Positions 15,701 to 20,920 of a DNA stretch of 20,920 nucleotides are shown one piece after another. The first letter of the stretch is position 1. Each line of letters starts with the position of its first letter. The position numbers and the translations under genes are program-made. Source of the DNA: Oscillospiraceae bacterium (GTDB taxonomy: Bacteria; Bacillota_A; Clostridia; Oscillospirales; JAAYXM01); contig JAFXJK010000071.1 of assembly GCA_017532355.1 (NCBI GenBank), forward strand, positions 1 through 20,920. Direction: 5' to 3'. Under the pieces are notes generated by a model, which worked only from the letters and a program-made list of their open reading frames with translations, did not search any database and had not been told where the DNA came from.

Positions 15701-18700
15701 AATGTAATCGTTGACGGCCAGCTCGCAGGAAGTGTTGCTACAAGAGACACGGACATTGGGGTCAATGATTATCAAACAGGCGAAAAGCAGAAACTCAGTT
15801 CTCTTAACTTAACCGGCAATGACGGCTGGGTTACGGTAAAACTTGAGGTTACGTCAACCCGTGCCGAGTGCGCTGATGGCTACAATGACACCATCGGTAT
15901 GGGAGCGATTTCATTCATTCCGCTTGATAAGCCGATTTCAGTTGTCGGACTCAAGGATATAACAGAAACAAGCGTATTCAAGGATGGAACATTTGATTTT
16001 GTTATTTCTCCGATTATGAGCGACGGCTCTCCGCGCTATTTCCTTGCCGATGATGAAAGAAACACCATTACAGTTTCCGTTGCAGACGGAAGCTCCGTCA
16101 CGCTTTCCGATATGGTTATGAAGGAGGACGGTCTCCACGGTAAGATTACGGGCGTCCGCAGCGGCGAGGAGGCAATCCTCAACGTAAACGTCACGGTTGA
16201 CGGAGTTTCAAACCCCATAGAGGTTCCGGTCACGCCGATTGACCTGCCGACCTTTGAATCTACCGAGATTTCTCTTGAACCCCTCCTTCTCGTAGGCGAT
16301 GAGCTTACACTTGATGTCGTTGCAAAATACAGCGACGGAAGCATCGCTTCGGCAAAGGACATTGTAAACGTGTTCCGAAGCGACAGCGATAAGGTTGAAA
16401 TCGAAGGCAACAAGCTCATCGTGAAGGCTGAGGGAAATGCACGAATCCTCGTTACCACAACATTAAAGGGAACAGAAAAGTCGATTGACGGCTACATCGA
16501 CGTTTCGATTATTGCTGAAGGCATTAAGTCGGTTTCTCTTTCTGCCGGCGGAAGCCGATATATCCGCTTGACGGATAAGGAAAACGACACTGTTCCGATG
16601 TATATCACGGCGCTCACAAACCTCGGCAACGAGGTTGACATCACGGGTGCTGAGGTTACATATGAAGCACTCAACCCCGAGCTTGCAGAGGTTACGGTTG
16701 ACGGAACGATCTATCCGAGGGCAGTGGGTGATGCAACCTTCAGGGCAACGCTTGTTTACGAGGGAAAGACCTTCTCTCTTTCCGATACTCTTAAGGTAGT
16801 CTGGGGTAAGGATTCTTCAGCTCTTATTACAGATGAGATGAGAGAGAACGCCGCAGAAAACATCAAGACTTACGACTGGGCAGAATCCTCGGTAAGCAAT
16901 CTCCTGAAAAACGCGGATAAATACGTACCGCTCCTTGATGAGCTTTACGATATGTTCCCGAGTGAGGGTCTCCCGCGTGCATTCGCGATTGGTTATCCGG
17001 GCGACCCGTACGCTTACACCTGCCAGTACTGTAACACCAACCTTGAGGCTGAATATGGCTCATATTCATGGGTTGCGGATCCTCTCAAGGACAAGTGGAA
17101 AATAAAATGCCCCGCGTGCAGCCGTTCCTTCCCGTCAAACGATTTTGGCTCATTCTACAAACTCGGTCTTAACGACTACGGCGAGTTTGACCGCACGCGT
17201 GCGCTTGAGCGTCACCGCGAGCTCTTTATTGATAAGATAACAGAGCTTTATCCGAACGTTACCGAGCCGGGTGAGGACCACAGCGAAAGCTGGTATCAGT
17301 ACTACGGCTACGGCATCCCGGGCGGATACCTCACAAACACCCTCTACCCTGAGGTCGGTTCAGAAGGTGCAACGGCATTCAAGGGCAGATTCGATCCGGA
17401 AATTGAAACAACCGAGCGTTGGAGCGTTGATGACGGCTACGGTTACTTCCCCGGAAGAATCTGGGATGAGAACAAAGGAATCGAAGAGCATTACGGATAT
17501 ATTGCAGTTTACATCCATGCAGGTCTTTTCCGCGCAAATACGGGCGGTAAAGGAACCTTGCACCTTGCGATAAGTGACCTTGCAGATGCGTATTCCTACA
17601 CGGGCGACCCGAAATACGGAAGACCCGCGGCAATACTCCTCGACAGACTTGCAGACCTTTACCCGGGCTTTGACTTTAATCAGTGGCACCCGAGATACAA
17701 CTCGTCTCAGGGCGGAACGGGACAGGGTAAAATCATAGGCTCTATCTGGGCTAACCAGGATGCTGCTTATGCAAAAGCCTATGACTATGTCTATGATATG
17801 TATGACGACCCGTATGTTCTCGAATATATTCAGAACAAGGGAAAGACGCTTAAGTTCCGTCACGCGAAGGAGACCCCGTCCCAGCTTCGCACGAATATTG
17901 AAGACGGTATCCTCCGCGAGATTTTCGAGGCGGTCAAAACCCGCAGAATATGCGGAAACTTCGGATTCCCGCAGTCAACGCTTGCAACTACTGCGGCGGC
18001 GATGAACGCGCTTCCCGACACCCAGGAGATGATAGACTACCTCATGGCACCGGGCTTCTCGGAGCATCCCGTTGCAGGTCAGCACGTAAACGAAATGGAC
18101 GGCCTCGGTTATCACACCGAAATCCTTGCAACGGTTGACTACGACGGTCAGGGTGAAGAGGCTTCGTGGTATAACTACAACCACTTCACGAGCATTTACA
18201 GCGTTCAGAAGACGCTTGAGAAGATTACCATATACGACGGTGCAGACTTATTCGAGAATTTCCCGAGATTCAGGAAGATGGCGTATGCATTCTTCCCGCT
18301 CACAATGTCGGATTACACGGCGAATATGGGCGACTCGGGTCAGACAATAAACAACAAGCTGGTTATGACAAGCGACCTCGCAATTCAGCTTTACCGCCGC
18401 CTCGGAGATGTTCGTTTTGCACAGTATGCGTATATGGCAAACGGAAACTCTGTAAAGGGTATTCGTGAAGATATTTACACAAAGAACCCCGAAGCTATCC
18501 AGAAAGACATTCAGGCAGTTATTGACGAGTACGGTGAATTTACCGCAGAAAATGAGATGCTCGGCGGCTACGGCTTCGGAACCATTAAGGACGGCGTAGT
18601 ATATCGCGACGTAACAAGCAGTACGAAAATCGACAACCGTCGCGGTCTCTGGATGTACTGGGGTATGAACTACCTGCACGGTCATAACTATTCGCTCAAT

Positions 18701-20920
18701 ATTGGTATCGACGGTTTCGGCCTCGATATGACGCCTGACCTCGGATACCCGCCGAACACGGAATACACCAGCGAAAACAGGCATTGGGTCCGCGTAACGC
18801 TCTCGCACAACACTGTTCAGGTTGATGATGATTTCCAGGACAATTCGAAGGTCAGAGGCAAGACGATGCACTTTGATGACTCGGATGTCGTAAAGCTTAT
18901 GGATGTTGACGCAAAGAACGCATACGCGCAGACGGATGCTTACCGTCGAAGCGTTGTTATGGTCAATATCGACGACGATAACTCCTACTATGTCGACTTC
19001 TTCCGCGTCAAGGGCGGAAACAGCCACGAATACAGCTTCCACGCTCAGTCAGATACCATTGCGGAAACAGCAGGGCTTGACCTTGTCGATATGAGCGAAT
19101 ACGGCTCATACGCAAACGTCTGGAATATGGAAAAAACGGGCGAGCAGGTTGAAGAGGAGTACTTAAGAAAAGGTGTCGGAGACGATCCGTATACCGACAC
19201 AACCAGCGGTAAGAGATACAAAACAAAGTATCCGGTAAGCTATACCTGGCTTGAAAATGTTCAGCGCGCTTCAGACCCAAAAGATATTTTCGCGGTCGAT
19301 TGGAATGTTAAGGATTTTGCAAAGAGGATGAATGTTGACGGAACGGGACTTCACCTTCGTGCAACAATGTTTGGAATGGACGACGGCATTGAGAGTAAGA
19401 TAGCAATTGCCGACGGCTATCCTCCACAGAAAGCGGCAAACAAGGATGTCCCGAAGCTTAAGTATCTCCTTGTAAAGCGCGAGGGAGAAAACCTTGATAC
19501 ACTCTTCTCAACTGTTTACGAGCCGTACAAAAATGAGAGAACGCTTGAGAACATCGAAGAGCTTTCGCTCGCAATCAAGAGCGGTGCACAAGAGGGACTT
19601 GACACGGCACGCGCAGTTAAGGTAACTCACGCAGGCGGCGACAGAATTGATTATATCTTCTATGCAACAAACAACGATGTTATCTACACTCTTGATGATA
19701 ACGGACTTGTGCTTGACTTCAGAGGCTTTGTCGGTGTCTATACAATTCAGAAGGATGCAAACGGAGAATTCAAAAATACATGTCGCTATGTAAATGATGG
19801 TGATGTTATTGGTGGTGCGTCTCCCGTAAAGTCGTCCATTGAAGGTCAGATAGCGTCCTTTACTACGGAGCATGCTTTTGAAAACGAGATTACAATGCTT
19901 ATGATTGACCCGATAAGCTCGGAGGAAGCAGAAAAGCTTGCAGGAAGGTATATCTTCGTAGAAAATGACGGAAAGCTCAATGCTTCTTACAAGATTCAGA
20001 GTGCCGAGGTTGTGGGTGACAAGCTGAAGCTTGACATCGGAGACCTCTCGCTCATCCGCGGACTTGTAAACGACCTTGATTTGGATGGCGGATATGTTTA
20101 CAACATATCAAAGTGGGATAACTGCAGAATACCGCTCAGTTACGAAGAGGAAAATGTTCCTGTTTTCGCGCCTGTTTCAGACGGCGTTGTTTCCGTAGAC
20201 AGCATGTATACACAGGTGGTGTCTGCAAGCGGTCAGAATGGAACACAAGTGAAGATTGTCGGTCGTGACCTTCCGCGTGGAGCTTCCTTTGACAGCGAAA
20301 CAAATACATTCAAGTGGAAACCGACAATGACACAGATCGGTGCAAACCACGTATCGCTTACGGCGACAGATGAGTTTGGACGTGAAACAACGGTTCACTT
20401 TATTGTTGACGTCTACGGTTCCGTCTCAGGCGGAGGCGGCGGAGATACTCCGTCAACCGACAAGCCCGATGAGCCCGACGAACCGACAGTTGAACCTGAT
20501 GAACCGAAAGTCGAGCCCGATGAGCCGGGAACAGATGAACCCACAGAGGGCGGCGATGTTGCAGTAGCTGACGGCTTTGTTGACCTTGGTAACCACGCAT
20601 GGGCAACTGACGCAATCAACTACCTTGCAGATGAGGGAATCATCAAGGGAACAAGCGAGACGACATTCTCACCTGCAAGCAATATCACACGTGCAGACTA
20701 CGCAATTCTCCTTGTTCGTGCATTTAAGCTTGAAAGCGAAAATGCAGAGAACTTTGCAGACGTAGATGAATCTGACTACTTTGCAGAAGAGCTTGCAGTA
20801 GCACGTAACACGGGTATTGTCGGCGGAATCGGTGATAACAAGTACGCACCGAGAAACACAATCACACGTCAGGATATGATGGTAATCCTCTACCGCGCAC
20901 TCGTAAAGATGGGAATTGAA
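12770..20920 (+). CDS. Giant SLH-anchored, heparinase II/III-like polysaccharide lyase (partial, runs off window)
   Basis: At least 2717 codons, open to the last base; C-terminus missing. Signal peptide 1-27 (cut after PAISA). Then four beta-sandwich modules (39-202, 316-483, 589-772, 882-1052), each followed by an Ig-like domain, plus two more Ig-like domains (about 1160-1349). The lyase domain follows (about 1355-2400): a CxxC pair (C1418/C1421, C1447/C1450), SDLADAYSYTGDPKYGR in the alpha/alpha toroid, GLGYHTE (Y1781, H1782), WYNYNHF (1800-1806), then in the beta-sandwich HGHNYSLNIGIDG (H1970, H1972) and SHNTVQVDD (H2013). These fit heparinase II/III-type lyases, which cleave uronate polymers by beta-elimination using Tyr/His. 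Next are a putative Ig domain (about 2460-2550), an Asp/Glu/Pro linker and two SLH repeats (2601-2717), which bind the protein to the cell wall. AAAAGGAG lies 7 nt before ATG. The substrate is not determinable; sequence downstream likely adds a third SLH. Confidence 0.9.
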   Translation, partial: MKKMMSKITSLALALCMLISLVPAISAEPETEPAEATQVTVSVKDTVFTGSAWTGYEDSIVIDASTTVTRKNWVTVKNSAGSSVGGYRIPSASKAESKNVFSVNVKAVEGMYSVYVTPVKSGRGCSYTVTVDGINAGRIDTRDTSLGNGDYVVADTVLLDTVSVTPDENGWVNITFENVSERSELVDGYNDTIGFTEISLVPFKVVLYDGITETISDLELCEADVRSFVVKAKMDDGSFKVFDPTDTSKNNMTAAVTSGSSVELSNLELKADGLHGKIEGLLEGETSTITITTTIDGEPHNEMIEVTPLVKRVAAVTTVSMSDKIFSSSGANLTSLPPDKYYWNGYQDIVEILPDETTIDRISWITGYKIPAANVAAGKRVFAFKVRLVPGPYAIDLTPVMSGRGTTFNVIVDGKFAGSVATRNKDLSGSTYETVKAKKLNSLDLTGEEGWVTVRLEVTSTRAECYDGYNDTIGMGAITFTPLAAPVSVTGISENITGAKVFTGKALDFVISPILSDGSPRTFAENDEENKIVASVEGTSVALSDMAMKSDGLHGKLTGISPEESTIKIAVTINGTTTNHEIDVTPIPVYSYSMLASGLTTSGIDSEGTITDTDSYTISWNDNDAVFVKEESSITSFREVSVGEDAFAFPAGNYASAQFTFKAKVPADGYYAVSINPLLSQLGGRYGVWVNGEYAGSVNSWNGIEGIENWTETVAAGDEVSLNTINLTSDEDGYVKVTLKNLSTASDTTIADSYKDADCTPIAFSELKLTPTEEVPAYDGIFHNIEETLNEGETRDFVVRTKMDDGSFKYFDPDDTSKNNITATAVEGSSVKLSDVVLKDDGLYGKITALKGDDKAIITVISKIDGVEYKEKIWVTMPEKPVAVATSVSMNDKIFSASGANIPLLSPEKYYWIDYQDIVEILPDETTINRINWINNYRIPSANIAERRTVFAFKVKLVPGPYAIELTPVMSGRGTTFNVIVDGQLAGSVATRDTDIGVNDYQTGEKQKLSSLNLTGNDGWVTVKLEVTSTRAECADGYNDTIGMGAISFIPLDKPISVVGLKDITETSVFKDGTFDFVISPIMSDGSPRYFLADDERNTITVSVADGSSVTLSDMVMKEDGLHGKITGVRSGEEAILNVNVTVDGVSNPIEVPVTPIDLPTFESTEISLEPLLLVGDELTLDVVAKYSDGSIASAKDIVNVFRSDSDKVEIEGNKLIVKAEGNARILVTTTLKGTEKSIDGYIDVSIIAEGIKSVSLSAGGSRYIRLTDKENDTVPMYITALTNLGNEVDITGAEVTYEALNPELAEVTVDGTIYPRAVGDATFRATLVYEGKTFSLSDTLKVVWGKDSSALITDEMRENAAENIKTYDWAESSVSNLLKNADKYVPLLDELYDMFPSEGLPRAFAIGYPGDPYAYTCQYCNTNLEAEYGSYSWVADPLKDKWKIKCPACSRSFPSNDFGSFYKLGLNDYGEFDRTRALERHRELFIDKITELYPNVTEPGEDHSESWYQYYGYGIPGGYLTNTLYPEVGSEGATAFKGRFDPEIETTERWSVDDGYGYFPGRIWDENKGIEEHYGYIAVYIHAGLFRANTGGKGTLHLAISDLADAYSYTGDPKYGRPAAILLDRLADLYPGFDFNQWHPRYNSSQGGTGQGKIIGSIWANQDAAYAKAYDYVYDMYDDPYVLEYIQNKGKTLKFRHAKETPSQLRTNIEDGILREIFEAVKTRRICGNFGFPQSTLATTAAAMNALPDTQEMIDYLMAPGFSEHPVAGQHVNEMDGLGYHTEILATVDYDGQGEEASWYNYNHFTSIYSVQKTLEKITIYDGADLFENFPRFRKMAYAFFPLTMSDYTANMGDSGQTINNKLVMTSDLAIQLYRRLGDVRFAQYAYMANGNSVKGIREDIYTKNPEAIQKDIQAVIDEYGEFTAENEMLGGYGFGTIKDGVVYRDVTSSTKIDNRRGLWMYWGMNYLHGHNYSLNIGIDGFGLDMTPDLGYPPNTEYTSENRHWVRVTLSHNTVQVDDDFQDNSKVRGKTMHFDDSDVVKLMDVDAKNAYAQTDAYRRSVVMVNIDDDNSYYVDFFRVKGGNSHEYSFHAQSDTIAETAGLDLVDMSEYGSYANVWNMEKTGEQVEEEYLRKGVGDDPYTDTTSGKRYKTKYPVSYTWLENVQRASDPKDIFAVDWNVKDFAKRMNVDGTGLHLRATMFGMDDGIESKIAIADGYPPQKAANKDVPKLKYLLVKREGENLDTLFSTVYEPYKNERTLENIEELSLAIKSGAQEGLDTARAVKVTHAGGDRIDYIFYATNNDVIYTLDDNGLVLDFRGFVGVYTIQKDANGEFKNTCRYVNDGDVIGGASPVKSSIEGQIASFTTEHAFENEITMLMIDPISSEEAEKLAGRYIFVENDGKLNASYKIQSAEVVGDKLKLDIGDLSLIRGLVNDLDLDGGYVYNISKWDNCRIPLSYEEENVPVFAPVSDGVVSVDSMYTQVVSASGQNGTQVKIVGRDLPRGASFDSETNTFKWKPTMTQIGANHVSLTATDEFGRETTVHFIVDVYGSVSGGGGGDTPSTDKPDEPDEPTVEPDEPKVEPDEPGTDEPTEGGDVAVADGFVDLGNHAWATDAINYLADEGIIKGTSETTFSPASNITRADYAILLVRAFKLESENAENFADVDESDYFAEELAVARNTGIVGGIGDNKYAPRNTITRQDMMVILYRALVKMGIE
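12884..13087 (+). repeat. Near-identical repeat, copy 2 (partner 9404-9607)
   Basis: Second copy of the shared beta-sandwich segment, in the first module of the giant protein, in the same reading frame as copy 1. The match starts just after the two signal peptides, which are unlike each other, and ends within the module. Confidence 0.9.
13381..14530 (+). repeat. Internal duplication, unit 1 (Ig - sandwich - Ig)
   Basis: This codes for an Ig-like domain, a sandwich module and a second Ig-like domain. It recurs 1707 bp downstream: MDDGSFK at 13469 and 15176, and the ATACTATTGG of KYYW at 13789 and 15496, are both exactly 1707 bp apart. The later SDGSP motif is 1704 bp apart. By eye the sandwich pair is about 70 percent identical in protein. 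Confidence 0.8.
15088..16240 (+). repeat. Internal duplication, unit 2
   Basis: Partner of the unit at 13381-14530. Shared landmarks in the sandwich include PGPYAI, TPVMSGRGTTFNVIVDG and EVTSTRAEC, then DGYNDTIGMGAI. The module between the two units (589-772 of the protein) has its nearest relative in the upstream 1087-aa protein instead. Confidence 0.8.

Noticed and set aside
12884..16240. CRISPR array or simple tandem repeat
   Set aside because: The repeats are in-frame protein modules with long coding units and diverged copies, not short repeats with unique spacers.
18248..19042. 264-aa open frame on the minus strand inside the giant lyase gene
   Set aside because: It is antisense to the strongly conserved lyase motifs; composition is a shadow of the real frame and no ribosome binding site or family resemblance is seen.

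Overview
The window most resembles a low-to-moderate GC member of the Clostridia (Bacillota), probably an uncultured gut-type lineage. This rests on strong purine-rich ribosome binding sites, sigma-A-type promoters, long U-tailed intrinsic terminators, AraC regulators beside glycoside hydrolase genes, and a huge secreted protein ending in S-layer homology (SLH) repeats. Species is not determinable from the sequence.

Layout. Positions 1-542 hold no convincing gene; they contain two tRNA 3'-end-like scraps, a minus-strand terminator, a strong hairpin terminator and a candidate promoter. A DUF5107-type mutarotase-like protein with TPR repeats follows (543-2510), separated by a bidirectional terminator from a convergent AraC regulator (2584-3354). 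Divergent from that regulator, across a region with two promoter candidates and a perfect 14-bp palindrome, runs a three-gene operon (3521-8054): a GH20-like hydrolase, a 576-residue protein of no family I recognise but with a barrel-hydrolase look, and a PHP-domain metal-dependent phosphoesterase. None of the three has a signal peptide. After a terminator comes a second AraC regulator on the minus strand (8250-9224).

Divergent from the second regulator are two large secreted proteins. The first (9308-12571, 1087 aa) is a signal peptide plus alternating beta-sandwich and Ig-like modules, with no catalytic domain or anchor that I can identify. The second (12770 to beyond the window end, at least 2717 aa, open to the last base) has a signal peptide, four beta-sandwich/Ig-like pairs, two more Ig-like domains, a heparinase II/III-like lyase domain with a CxxC pair, an Ig-like domain, an acidic Pro-rich linker and SLH repeats. 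The two proteins share modules, including a 187-bp stretch with one mismatch, and the second contains an internal 569-codon duplication.

Taken together, the window looks like a polysaccharide-utilisation locus. A cell-wall-attached lyase would bind and cut an acidic (uronate-containing) polymer outside, aided by a secreted companion with the same binding modules; cytoplasmic enzymes (GH20-like, unknown barrel protein, PHP hydrolase, mutarotase-like protein) would process the products; and two AraC regulators would sense sugars. The substrate is unproven and no transporter lies in the window, so the link between the outer and inner halves is inference.
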